A DNA stretch of 64,000 nucleotides from Campylorhamphus procurvoides (taxonomy: Eukaryota > Chordata > Aves > Passeriformes > Dendrocolaptidae), in the NCBI GenBank assembly GCA_013396655.1, contig WBMV01001905.1:182770-246769 (forward strand), given 5' to 3'. The notes below the pieces were generated by a model, which was not told the origin of the DNA, searched no databases, and worked only from the letters and a program-made list of their open reading frames with translations. The position numbers were made by a program, and so were the translations under genes. Positions 1 through 11,728 of the stretch are shown one piece after another; the stretch's first letter is position 1, and the number at the start of each line of letters is the position of its first letter.

Positions 1-7
1 GCCCAAA

Positions 8-52
8 GGAGTGGAGGGGGGCGGGAGGGGGGGGGGGGTGGGTGGGGAGTGT
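8..52. repeat. G-rich low-complexity tract
   Basis: The window opens with long runs of G, including one of 12 bases, separated by single other bases. Four or more G-runs of at least three lie within 45 bases, which fits a G-quadruplex-forming motif on the plus strand. Nothing nearby suggests a promoter or CpG island, so I treat it as simple low-complexity sequence. Confidence 0.7.
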
Positions 53-423
53 GGTGGAAGTGAGCTAATTTGATCATCAGAACTTGTCATGTTTTATTGA
101 CACAGTATCAGGAACATGTATGTCTTTGTTCTTATCACATTGGTGGCTAGCACAGAGCAAATGCCACTGATTCACCACTCACTCTCCTGGAGGTAAGGCT
201 GTCCTGACTTTGATATATTCACATATCTAATATCAGAGGCAGAGCAGCGATGTGGTATTAAACTTTTCACTGAGTTATACTGTAGTTCAGATAACACCTT
301 TTTTTCTTGATTTTCTCCTAAGGCCAGAAGAGAACCATCCAATCCAGCCTCCTTACTATTGTGCTGTCTTTGAATCGCTGCCTTATCCCTAACTGACTTT
401 TTAAATTAATTCCATTATGGGTG

Positions 424-883
424 CAGCCTGACTGCACACACTAATAGGTATCAGAATATCCACAAGAACAGCTGTGAGAAGGGAAATGAAAGAAAAGGAA
501 AGAAAAGGGAAAGAAAGCAGGAAAGAGAAAAAGAGAGGCTGAGAAACTAAGAATGCCCCATGAAAGGCTTCACTTTTAGCTTGCACACGGACAGCTACAA
601 AATATTTGCACAAAAAATCCACTTCTGTATAAAGGTATTCTGGTATCCAGCTAAACTCACCATTAGTTCACAAGACTTTTGTTTCAGTTAATATTGTTTT
701 CCTGCATTCTCAGTGCAGAAAGGCTATGAGGACTTTCATAATGCAGATTTTTCTTGTGCAAAAGTAGTGTTAAGAGTTTATCATGAAACCATGACGCAAT
801 GGATCTGCCCAATTCCTCTTTTGTTTAGTGTTAGTCTTTAAACCTCCTCACCTCTTTGCTTGAAACTAGCTAATGGATCTACT
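424..883. repeat. Direct duplication, copy A (probable assembly artefact)
   Basis: This 460-base block is repeated almost exactly at 1041-1499. I see one difference, a missing G after the shared stretch gacgcaatg in copy B. Copy A ends exactly at the single N at 884. The block carries a purine-rich stretch (about 478-540) and no recognisable gene. Near-identity, together with an N touching the inner edge of each copy, points to two overlapping contigs placed side by side rather than a biological duplication. Confidence 0.9.
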
Positions 884-1040
884 NTATCATGTATGGGGTA
901 CTTTTCTCACTTATTTAGACCTGTTCCAGAAGTACAAGTCAACTATATGTTGCCATGTCTGAATATATGTAATTTTTAAAATGCTGACTCAAAGAGCAAA
1001 TCTAGTCTTTTCTATAGCCACCCTTAACAGTCTTCCATAN
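884..1040. other. Two single-N gaps bracketing a 155-base unique segment
   Basis: Single N characters lie at 884 and 1040, the only ambiguous bases I noticed. The 155 bases between them do not occur elsewhere in the window. This looks like a short contig inserted between two ends of the same sequence, so its placement is doubtful. Confidence 0.85.
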
Positions 1041-1499
1041 CAGCCTGACTGCACACACTAATAGGTATCAGAATATCCACAAGAACAGCTGTGAGAAGGG
1101 AAATGAAAGAAAAGGAAAGAAAAGGGAAAGAAAGCAGGAAAGAGAAAAAGAGAGGCTGAGAAACTAAGAATGCCCCATGAAAGGCTTCACTTTTAGCTTG
1201 CACACGGACAGCTACAAAATATTTGCACAAAAAATCCACTTCTGTATAAAGGTATTCTGGTATCCAGCTAAACTCACCATTAGTTCACAAGACTTTTGTT
1301 TCAGTTAATATTGTTTTCCTGCATTCTCAGTGCAGAAAGGCTATGAGGACTTTCATAATGCAGATTTTTCTTGTGCAAAAGTAGTGTTAAGAGTTTATCA
1401 TGAAACCATGACGCAATGATCTGCCCAATTCCTCTTTTGTTTAGTGTTAGTCTTTAAACCTCCTCACCTCTTTGCTTGAAACTAGCTAATGGATCTACT
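1041..1499. repeat. Direct duplication, copy B (probable assembly artefact)
   Basis: This is the second copy of the block at 424-883. It begins right after the N at 1040 and ends where sequence becomes unique at 1500. If one copy is removed, the likely true path runs from copy A straight into position 1500. Confidence 0.9.
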
Positions 1500-3227
1500 G
1501 GATACTGAAGAGAAGAGAGACTGACAAACTAGTGAAAACACAAAGCTTTTATTCTTGCTTTTATTCTTTTTTTCCTTGACTTGGTCAACAAAGGCATTGA
1601 CCTCAAGTGTATTCAGTGGTTACTCCATGGTTGGAGTTTTGCTGCAAGAATTTAAGTTAGACTTTCACAAGCTCAGACATTAGATTCTATATTTTCGTTT
1701 TAAATATTCCTACTTAGGTAAAAGTTGTTCTGCATTTAATTTTAATATAAGAATGGCCATACACAGTGATAGTCAAAGTCTGTCTAACTGAAGATCTTCA
1801 ATGCAAGATGCAAAACTACATCTCTTTCATTTATTCAGACTTCCATTTGTAAATAGAGGCCATTTGTTATACCAGCATACATTTTTGTAAGGTTTAAACA
1901 TCACACCAGCAGTGTAGTTCACAGTTGGTTTGTATGTACCATCTGGGCTTTTTATATAAAAAGGGGCACCTAGCCTTAATTTTGGAAGCATTTGCAGGAG
2001 GATCTATTATATACTGTGCTGGTTTAGTGTGCTTCATGTTTGGAAGGTAATAATTCAGTAATATTTCTAGGACTTGGCATTTGGTGTGCCATCTGGGGTG
2101 ATAAAGACTCTGCATATGGGAGATAGTATGGGCCCAAATATTTAATCTCTCTAACACCCTTCCCACTAAAGTTTCTGTAAAGAAGCAAAATTCATTGCAA
2201 GTGTATTATGCTGCCATGAACATGAAAGCCAAAGAAATATATATAGTGTGCTTCTAATCATGCAATATTGCTCCCTCACAATACACTTCTAATATGATGT
2301 CAATTGTAATCACCTTAATAATATTTTTCTCAACTTTCTCCCATTGTTCTTGTTTATACTTTCCTGCATCACACAAAATTCGTCTCCATTCTTGAGATAT
2401 GTGCTTCTTTGATGTTTGGAGACTATCAGGTGCCCTTCTATTTGTTAATTAAGCATACATGGAGAGCTATATTTTCAGATAGTCTAAGCTTTTTCATACC
2501 GATTGCTAAATTCATGGCAGAAAGGTATTTCAATACTAGTATGATCCAATGTTTTTAATCTATGCCAGTACTGTATATCCATTTTAATCTTTATTCACTA
2601 TATCTGACCATTTAGGTATCACTTCGGTTTCTTATAGTTCCTTTCATTAATCATTCCAAGAATACAATTTTATGCTTTGAGTGCCAGAGCTGTATAGACT
2701 AGGTCGGCTTCGGTGATCAAAATTAAACTGCTGTTCTCACATATTACTGTATCACCGTATTCCATCAGGGAATAATACATATGCACCTGTAACTTTACTT
2801 GCCCTTTTTGTTTTCCTTTAAGCTCTGCCCATTATTTGCCACAATAATATTTTTTCTCTTATCTTTTCCAGATTGTTAAATACTCATTCAATATTTGATT
2901 CAAATTATACTGACAGCGGTGCCTTGCACTTTTATAATTTGTTTATTATTTTGTCACATCAATCTCTGACAGATTGTATCTTCCTTTCCCCAGAAGGGCA
3001 TTCAAAGCTCCTCCTAGTTTATGCCATGAGTAAATGTTTTTAATGAGCTGACGCATTCTTTCCAAATCAGGAATGAAGATGTTAAACCAGTCTTGATTTA
3101 GTACCAGCATAGCAACAAATGACTATGTATCTTCCTTCAGCTTGATCCATCAATATTCTTTGTTTATGGCCTTTGAGCTAATCTTCAATACATGTGACAG
3201 CCCACATATTTGTCAACTTGAATTAAT
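1500..3227. other. Unique AT-rich sequence, no gene seen
   Basis: No transposon, RNA gene or exon is recognised. A 90-codon minus-strand open frame at 1894-2166 has no recognisable motif and probably arose by chance. Confidence 0.5.
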
Positions 3228-3480
3228 TGTATGAGATTTCATGGATGCTATATCAAATCCTTTACTGAAGTCAAACTATATTAGGTCTGCCATTTTCCTT
3301 TCATTTGCTTATTTGGTAATGCTATCAGATGAAGCAATCAAATTTGTCTGATAAGATTCTTTTCATAAATCATGCTGCTTATTTCTTATAGTTCTCTTAT
3401 CCTCCAGGGGCTCCTCTGTGCTTGTAAGGAAGGGATGGCTTTTCCACATACTGGCATTGATTTGACTATTTGTTCCCAAA
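3228..3480 (-). mobile_element. Ancient CR1/L3-like LINE remnant
   Basis: Read on the plus strand, this segment follows the order typical of the antisense of the CR1/L3 reverse-transcriptase region: failure of a TTTACTGAAGTC block, then a block equivalent to TTGGTAATGCTATCA, then AAATTTGTCTGATAAG, then CATAAATCATGCTG, then a CTCCAGG block. The same first block recurs in the younger CR1 copy at about 7258-7290. Divergence is high and no reading frame survives. Boundaries are approximate. Confidence 0.55.
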
Positions 3481-6245
3481 AAAACAAAGTCATGGATCAG
3501 CATGTTATTCTTGGGGCCCAGCACTAGGTTAGGGATCTATTTCAGCACTAATCAGCAACAGCCTTTTATATTTATTTCAGTTCCTATAGGTTACATCATT
3601 GCACCAAAGGTTGGGTTATATCTCCCACGGATTATGTGGGGTTTATTGTGAGTTAAAGAGAACCAGAAAAACTAGAAGAATCAAGAAGCAAAGCACCATT
3701 TTGTGAATTACAGAGAAAACATCAGCTATTTCCAGCTAACAGCCTCCTAGTATTTTGAAAGGTTCATTGCCCAGGAAATAAAATTGTAATCATTTTGAAT
3801 ACTATGGGTTGTTCGCAGCAACTGTTGTTGCAGTTGCCTCCCTTTTACGTGACATAGCAGAGATTAAACAAGAGACCTCCAACATGGAAATAGATTAAAC
3901 AAGATACTTTTTAAAGCCAAGCTCCACAGTTAGAACTGTTAACATGATCACAACTTGCGCATTTTAATTTTCAATACACAGCACCTTTACAGAGAGACAT
4001 CTTCACTATTTGTTACTTTGGCAGTGCTACTACTATCTTGTTTCTAAGACAACAGAGGAACAGCAAATCAAAATTAATCTGCCCTTAAAATTTAATGTTC
4101 TCTGTACAAAAGTAGTGTGGTCACTGGTCTGGCTGAATGACACTTGTGGGCATTTTGGGTTATTTCTTCTGAATTTCATTTTCTGCTTTGTGTCAGAACA
4201 GCAGTCACCCAACAGGGCCCTGCAGCTGCTAGTCAGCTCCAAAAGTTCTTAAAACATATCTCTCCCAGTGTCACACTTCTGCCCCCACTGTGCACCTTCC
4301 AGCCACTGTCCTTCACAAATATATCTTTATTTCTACAATGAGTTTCCAATTCTTGCTGTTTCCAGTTCTTCTGTTAGGTAAGACAGATGAGAAGAGAGGC
4401 AAATATTCTGGGAATCATCTAATCCAGCTTCAGACCTCCAAAGGACAGGTGATGAAGCCCAAATTTTCACTCTAAGCTCCCCTTATTGACAGAAGCCCTT
4501 CTAGCTTCTAGCAGACCGTGTGATCTGTCCCAGAGGTCTATTTTATAATAAAATAATCTCTGCCTAGAATTCAACATCTCCAAAGGATTATATCCATCTA
4601 TTTCGCTATATGATACAAAGGAACTTTGAATGATGAACTACATTTTTGATGCCAGAGTTATGGTACATGACTCCTACAGGGTGTCTCATAAAGGCACATA
4701 AAAATAATGTCATAAGACAAACTGATAAAGGTCTTTGTGTCTCAGAAGAGCAACTCCTGGTAAATGATCTCAGCTGAGTGTAAGTCTCAAATTACAACAT
4801 TTGCCAGCTGCACAAATTCTGTGGCTATGTCATTAAGGGATGATGTTATCAAATCATCTATCTTGTGATATAAAGTCATACCTTTATCAATTTCACTAGG
4901 CCTGTATTGATTAAAATTTGCTGAGAAGTGATCTGAATGTTTCAAATATTGTAATGGTCTCTTAATAACATTACTTCTTGCGTAGGAACAAGGGTGGTCC
5001 TCTCCTCTTTTTGTTGACACAAAATCAACTTCACAATTTATCCTAAAAATCCAATTAAGTGACTATTTCCTTTAAGATTTTTTTTCAAATAGTTTATATA
5101 TCTGTGGGCTTTTTCCTCACCAGAGCCTGAACCTACACACTGAAAGAGTTTGTTTGTCCATAATTTATCTTGAAAGTGGGTGTGTGGAACTACAAAGTTT
5201 CTCCCCCTTCCTTTCTCTATTGCTTCCCTTGGTTTTCTTTTCTACAAAAAGGGACTTATTGTACCTGTCTAGTTTTAGCTCTGAAAATGTATGGGCCAAT
5301 CTAAAATATATTGCCCTTTCCCCCGAAACAACAATTGACACAATGTAGTCTGGTTCTACTTACATAAAATTTAGAGTTTCGTAGTGATCCATGACCTTGT
5401 AAGGCTCATTATTAGAGAGATACCAATTTGTCATGCTGCGCCTACCTATCAGCTTTTCTAGTCACTCACTTCATGCTTCTAGTGGCAAATTATATTTGAC
5501 TTTCAATTTAAAATCCAGGGTACTTTAATGTAAAACCTCAGTATAATAATGGTGATGAAGCAGCAGGGCATGCAATTTGACAGAATGGATTTTTCTAGTT
5601 TATTGTGGCAGATTCCCCTCCTCCAATCTCCAAAGGGAAGAAAAGAAGGAAAGAAAGAGGAAAGGAAAGAAAGAGAAGAAGACCAGCAACACTCTCTTGA
5701 AACCCTGATGGAAGCTGGGAAGATGGCAAATACAGCAGCAGGTTGTCATTTAAAAAATCTAGGATCTATCTTTTTAAGTTGCTCACTGACCACAAGTTAA
5801 AATACATTATATGCATCATGACAAGCTACAATTCATGAATGAAGATTTAATTCCTTTATAATGAAAAAAAAATTGTTCAGACTTCTTTTACTGAGTTGTT
5901 TCACTTAATATATGATACACAGTTCCTTGTCAGTAATACTGATCTTGTTTGTCTTGATGCAAGCACCTGCTATTAAAGGTGTCATAGGCATGTAAACCCT
6001 AATACAAGGGATGCATTATTTCAGTACTTTTATGAGGATTTATTTGTGAACAATGCTTTCTACAGGATATTGGGCAGGGGAACCTTCCCACTTCAAGCAA
6101 AATGTACATTGATTGTATTACTATGCTTTTCGGATTTATATTTTTATTACAGAAACATATTGTGACACAAATTCTCTTTGGGCAGTATGGAGAATTATGG
6201 AACATAACATTTACTTTTTTCTCTCCTTTCTTTTTCTTCACCAAG
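3481..6245. other. Unique sequence with a GA-rich tract, no gene seen
   Basis: A purine tract built of GAAA and GGAAA units lies at about 5636-5682. Several short overlapping open frames (for example 4010-4252 and 4033-4242 on opposite strands) show no recognisable protein features. Confidence 0.5.
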
Positions 6246-7905
6246 TCATGTCCCTAAGTGCCAAATTTACATGTCTTTTAAGTACCTCCAGGGATGATGA
6301 ATCCACCACTTCTCTGAACAGCCTGTTCCAATGCTTGACAACGCTTTTGGTGAAGAGAGATTTCCTAACATCCAACCTAAAACTCCCCTTGTGTAACTTG
6401 AGGTCATTTCTCTTGTACTTTCATTTGTTACTTGGGAAAAGAGACTGACCCCCACCTGGCTATAGCCTGCTTTCAGTTAGTTGTAGAGAGCAATAAGGTC
6501 CCCTCTGAGCTTCCTTTTCTCCAGGATAAACAAACCCAGGTCCCTCAGCCACTCCTCATAAGACCAGTGCTTTTCATCAGCTTCACTGTCTTTTTCTGGA
6601 CTCATTCCAGCACCTCAATGTCTTTATTCTAGTGAAGTGCCCAGAACTGGACAAAGGACTTGAGGTGCTGCCTCACCAGTGCCGAGTCCACAGGGACAAT
6701 CACTTCTCTGATGCTGCTGGCCACACTGTTTCTGGTACAAGCCAAGATGCCACTGGCCTCCTTGGCCAGCTGGGCACACTGATGGCTTATGTTCAGTCAA
6801 CTGTCAACTAGCACTCCCAGGTCCTTTTCCAATGGGTAACTTTCCAGCCACTCTGTCCCCAGCCTGTAACATTGCATGGGGTTGTTGTGATCCAAGAACA
6901 GGACCAAACACTTCATCTCGTTGAAGCTTACACCATTAGCCTCAGCCCATGGAACTAGCCTGTTTAGATTGCTTGGTGAAGCCTTCCTGCCCTTTAGCAG
7001 TTCAAAACTCCCACCCAACTTGCTGTCCTCTGTAAAATGACTGACACTTGATACCCTCACACAGATTATCAATGTAGATATTAAACAGGACTGGCACCAA
7101 CATTGAGCCCTGGACACTTGTCACAGGGCACCAGGTGGATTTAGTTCCATTCACCATGCCTCTCTGGGTCCAGCCAATTAACCAGTTTTTTACCCAGCGA
7201 AAAGTACACCTGGGCAAGCCATGAGCAGGCAGTTTCTCCAGGGGATACAGTGGGAAACAGTGTCAAAGTCTTTATTGTAAAGTCCGCATAAATAACAGCC
7301 TGAGTAGGTCAATCTGTCTTAGGTCAGGTTGGTCACACAGGACCTGCCTTTCACCAGCCCATGCTCCCTAGGCCTGATCCGCTGGTTGTCTTGTATATGT
7401 TGCAGAATGGCATCTCCGTAACCTTCCCTGGTACTGAGCTCAGGCTGACAGCCCTGAAGTTTCTTGGATTTAATTTCCAGCCCTTCTTGTAGGTGGGTTT
7501 CACATTTACTAGCCTCCAGTCAACTCTAGGACCACTCTGGTTAGCCAGGACTGCTTGCAAATGGTGGAGAATGTTACAGTGAGCTCTTCTGCCAACTTCC
7601 TCAGTACCTTTGGGTACTCTCTGCATAATCTCACAAAATCCTTGTAGTTCTCCTGAGAGGCCTGCACCTTCTTTCACAGGTCATAAATTCTCCTTTCTCT
7701 CCTTAGTTCCAGGAAATGCTGTACCTTCATCCAGGCTGGTGTTACTTCCTGACAACTCCTTTTTCAGCACCTGGGAACAGCTTGGTCCTGCCCCTTTAAG
7801 ACTTCCCTCTTGACAAATGTCCAGCCTTCATGGACTCCTTTGACCTTCAGGACCCCAAGTCCCCCAAGGGACTTCTCAACTACTGTCCTAAACAGGCCAA
7901 AATCT
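6246..7905 (-). mobile_element. CR1 LINE, 5'-truncated and internally deleted
   Basis: This is a CR1 retrotransposon read on the minus strand. From its 5' side (high coordinates) it carries an ORF2 linker, an internal deletion near 7615, the reverse-transcriptase start (YKKGWKLNPRNFRAVSLSSV, about 7395-7510), a block with [10 protein letters not shown] (about 7065-7095), a block with [15 protein letters not shown] near 6970-7030, and EKDLGVLVDS near 6797-6826. These match in order the CR1 motifs FKKGKKEDPGNYRPVSLTSV, GPVLFNIFINDL and EKDLGVLVD. The catalytic FADD box is lost in frameshifted sequence. The 3' UTR-like part spans about 6250-6640. Several frameshifts and stops make it dead. The last few dozen bases of the usual tail are not evident. 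Confidence 0.92.
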
Positions 7906-10900
7906 GATCGTGGTTTCTAACACATCAGTAACATAAATTAAACAAAAAGTTGGACTCTAGATAGTAAAAGCAGCTCTTTCCTAGGAAATAGTAACACTGA
8001 CACTCCAGAAGAACAGGAACAATAGCCTTATTTTTCAACCAGACAGTTGCAGCTGAAAGGAAAGGAGAAAGTAAAAGCAAAATTCAGACGGAGCACAGTA
8101 AATGTACAATTTCATCATCTAAACAGGGCCATTTTGTGTTGCTTTAAGTTCCAAAAAGTACCCTGTCTGCCCTTTAGCTTCCATCAAAAAGATATGGATC
8201 TGCCATTTGTGACAAATTTACGGTCTATATGGATATTCTGGATAATAAAAACTGCCAGTAGTACTAAGAGCCTACATATGTGCAATTGAATCTCATCCTG
8301 TAAGTACGTCTACATCTCAGCTTGTCATCCAATGTTTCCTTTACAGATATGAGGCACTCATAGAGGATAATTCATTTGAGCAACTTCAGGTGTCTAGTGT
8401 GGAATGAGATGAGTTACTTCATAGGTAAGCAACTAGAAGTTGCTGGTTTTCTTCACTGACTACGGAAGTCCAATGTTTCTCTTTAGGTATCTTCACTGTA
8501 GATACAGTCATTTAGTCAGATAACTCTCATCCTCAGTATAATATATTAAGTTCCTCTGACTTTTCAGAAAGTAGAAACACAGGATGGCAAACATCACAGT
8601 TCCATACCCAAACAACCACAGCTAAAGACTTAATGTACAAGGGATCAAAGGCTTTGAATCTAGTGTATGCTGTAGGGAGAAAGAATAAACATTATATGTG
8701 CCACTAATATCATAAGCCCTTTCTGTAACAGAAAACATGATAGATGACAATATCCAGATGATGGATGTGAACCACATTCCACCCTACAGAAGAGAGTAAA
8801 ATCCTCCTAAGTTCTGTCAGGAACTCAGATAAATTTTCTTCTTCACTAGGAATTAGACAAAATATTTGATGTGAAGCTGGTGGTCAAAACTTTTAAATTA
8901 AAATATGTGTCCTGCTTTCTTGTAATCAGAGATGACCACTATCTCTCTGTAGAAATGTCAGTTTCTGGTCTTCCTGGGAGGGAGAGAAGAGCTATTCACT
9001 GAAAGATGATAACAAAATCTTCCCAACCATTGCAGACAGGCAGCTGAAGCCCTGGTATTCCACTACTATACAAATCAGTTACAACACATTTCTGGTATTG
9101 AAACTAATTTTTCCCCTAAATGGGTATACAACTTTTACAGGTGAAGGCATCCTTTCTAAGTAAAACAGAGGTAGGTGGATCCAAGTTAATATAAATCTAT
9201 GCCACTGGAACCAGGAATACCAATGGATTCTGACAATATGAGCCATCTGAGATAGATCTCTTCTTTAACAACAAAAAAGCTAACCAGAAAAGGTTGGGAT
9301 TTTTTGGTTTGTTATTTTAGGGTTTTGTTTTTTTCATTCAGGTAACAACTCACAAACTTTTGTGTTGTAACTTTATGTGAAGAGTCTTTGAACTAAATAG
9401 TTGTGATCCCAAATTAAGCTGTTAGATTTATACATCCAGTTGTAAGCTAAATGGAAATGCAATTGCAGAAACAAATCAAGTAACAGATGGCAGGACTTGA
9501 AAACTTATACCTGAAGTTTCTGGAAGAAAACTTACTGTTTTAAATAAAATACATTCTCTGCTGATGTCCAATTAGTAATCCGCCCTACAGGTCTGGGTAG
9601 GGTTGCCACGCTTCTGAACTCACACTTGGATCTGAGCAGCAAGACTGTACATAATATTTGTCTGAAATGTTTCAGCTATAAACTGCTTTTGGATCAAATG
9701 CATTTTATGACACAGGAGATACTTTTATAAAATTCCTTGTCCATTCTATTTTCACACAGGCATGCTTTTTCATATTCTTTCCCATATGCTACAGGTTAAC
9801 AATGCTAAAGATTAGAGACCTAAATATGAATCGATTTTCCTTTCATGTTTATTTTGGATTAATATGCAATACAACTTCTGTGTCGCGTTCGTTCTCCTAG
9901 TAGCTCAACATTTTTTACAAGGCCGCCTGGTGAGTTGCCTGGTTACATTTTGTTCCTGTTGTGTTTTTTTCCATGCATTAGATGAGCAATTAATGAACAA
10001 ATCAAATAAATTGGAGCTGCTGTATTTTCCTCTAGATGCAAATGTGAAGGATAATTTTTAAAGCACTTTTATATATCTCCCACATCCTCTGGGGAGGAAG
10101 TACAGGCTTCAAGTTCTAAATTACTCATTCCTGCTGGCATCAGATATATGCCCCAAGGAGTTCATTTTCAGCTCAACAGACAAGAATTTAACTACGTAAA
10201 TTCATTTCTAAATAGAAAATAATATAATGTAACACTTTACAGACAATGTCTCACAGGTGCTTTAAAATCTATAAGGGAAAGAGCAAAAAAGGCTGTAAGA
10301 ATTGATACAGTATTTTCCATGCAGATTATCTATGGGGCTGAAATTCCCCCCTGGCTTAAGAATTCTACTAGTGAAGGATGCTTAATGCTAAATTAGATCA
10401 AACAAGCTTTGGAATAAATCAAGAAATTCATATAAAGTTCTTCTGCAACTTACTTCAAGTCTTCCTAATCTCCATGTTATAGTATTGCTTCAGATTCTAG
10501 TTATTCTCTTAACAGTAGGTTTCATCGTAAGATCTAGGGGCCCTAGTTTTGGAAGTGAATAGGAATACTTCAGAATTTTAAAATATGTGGCTACAATATT
10601 TGCAGAGAACAATTTTGCAATATAACCCAACTATGTCATAAAAATCAAGTCATTAAAAATAACTCAGTTGTATTTTTGTAAACACTTTCTACCTTTGTAC
10701 TCCCCAAGTAATGCTCTTAAGACCAGATTTCCTTTTCTTCCAGAAACTGAACTTGTAAGAACAGCCACAGGAGGAGAGCTGCTCCAGGTTGTTTCAGGAT
10801 TCTTGCTTACCTCATCTGCTGTAATTACCAAATTAAGTGACTATATCATGAGGCACATGAGAAGACAAACAAACAAAAAAATAATCTGTGAGCTCTGGCA

Positions 10901-11703
10901 GGTTCATAAAGACAAAATGGAAGACAAAAGGAAAAAGAGAAGAAAAGGTCAGATCCACCCTGTATTCCCACACTCCTGGAACTGCTGCAGAAGAAATAGA
11001 TGCAGCCAATGAGTTGAATCCTATTGCTCTATATAAAGCAGATGTTTAACTATTTTCTTGGTGTTACACCATGTGCACCCATCTGACTGCAATGATGATT
11101 AAATTCATCCTGCATTATCCTGTCATGGGAGGACAATTGCATCTTATGATTATTGTCTAGCTCCAGTTAGTGCAGTGAGGAGCTTGTAAACTAATGTGAT
11201 GGGCTCCAGCCTTGTAATAACCCAACCGTGAGCATAACTGGCTGCATACAGGTAACCAAGAATGCTAGCTTAAGTGTGAATCTACACCATGTCTATATGA
11301 TTTCACTCAGCATGGTTCCCTGCAAGCAGAGAAATGTTGATATTTGATTAGCATTCTGCAAACTATAAAATATTGTGTCCTTTGGTTTTGTTACAGGAAC
11401 ACTTAATTCTGCCAACGTCAACATAATTTTTAAATATTTTCAATAATTATTTCATTCTTAATGTTACTTTGTTATTGCTTCCATAGGAAGCTAAATAAAG
11501 GCTTCCTGAACTGGGCTAACTGAGAAAAAAGGTGGGTCTTCATTGCAATAATCTTGCACTTGCACTTTGCCAGAACTAAACAGAATTCAACATTTCAAAA
11601 ATTTTATATGCTCTGGACCTAAAACCGGCAATGTTTTTCATCTAGAATTCCTATGGCAGAAAAGAAAGATCAAGATTAGACATAAGCATGAGAGTGAGGA
11701 GAC

Positions 11704-11728
11704 TTTTGGGCTTGGGATAAGCCCAAAA
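11704..11728. repeat. Hairpin: 10-bp perfect inverted repeat
   Basis: The arm TTTTGGGCTT is followed by the 5-base loop GGGAT and the exact reverse complement AAGCCCAAAA. No T-run or gene end is adjacent, so there is no reason to call a terminator. Its function is unknown. Confidence 0.7.

Noticed and set aside
1894..2166. 90-codon minus-strand frame as a gene
   Set aside because: It has no recognisable domain, no supporting splice or promoter context, and the length is within chance for this sequence.
6797..7677. Separate minus-strand host genes from three open frames
   Set aside because: All are consecutive frameshifted parts of the CR1 reverse transcriptase.
10668..11012. 114-codon plus-strand frame as a gene
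   Set aside because: Its basic C-terminal half derives from an A/G-rich stretch, and no motif is recognised.
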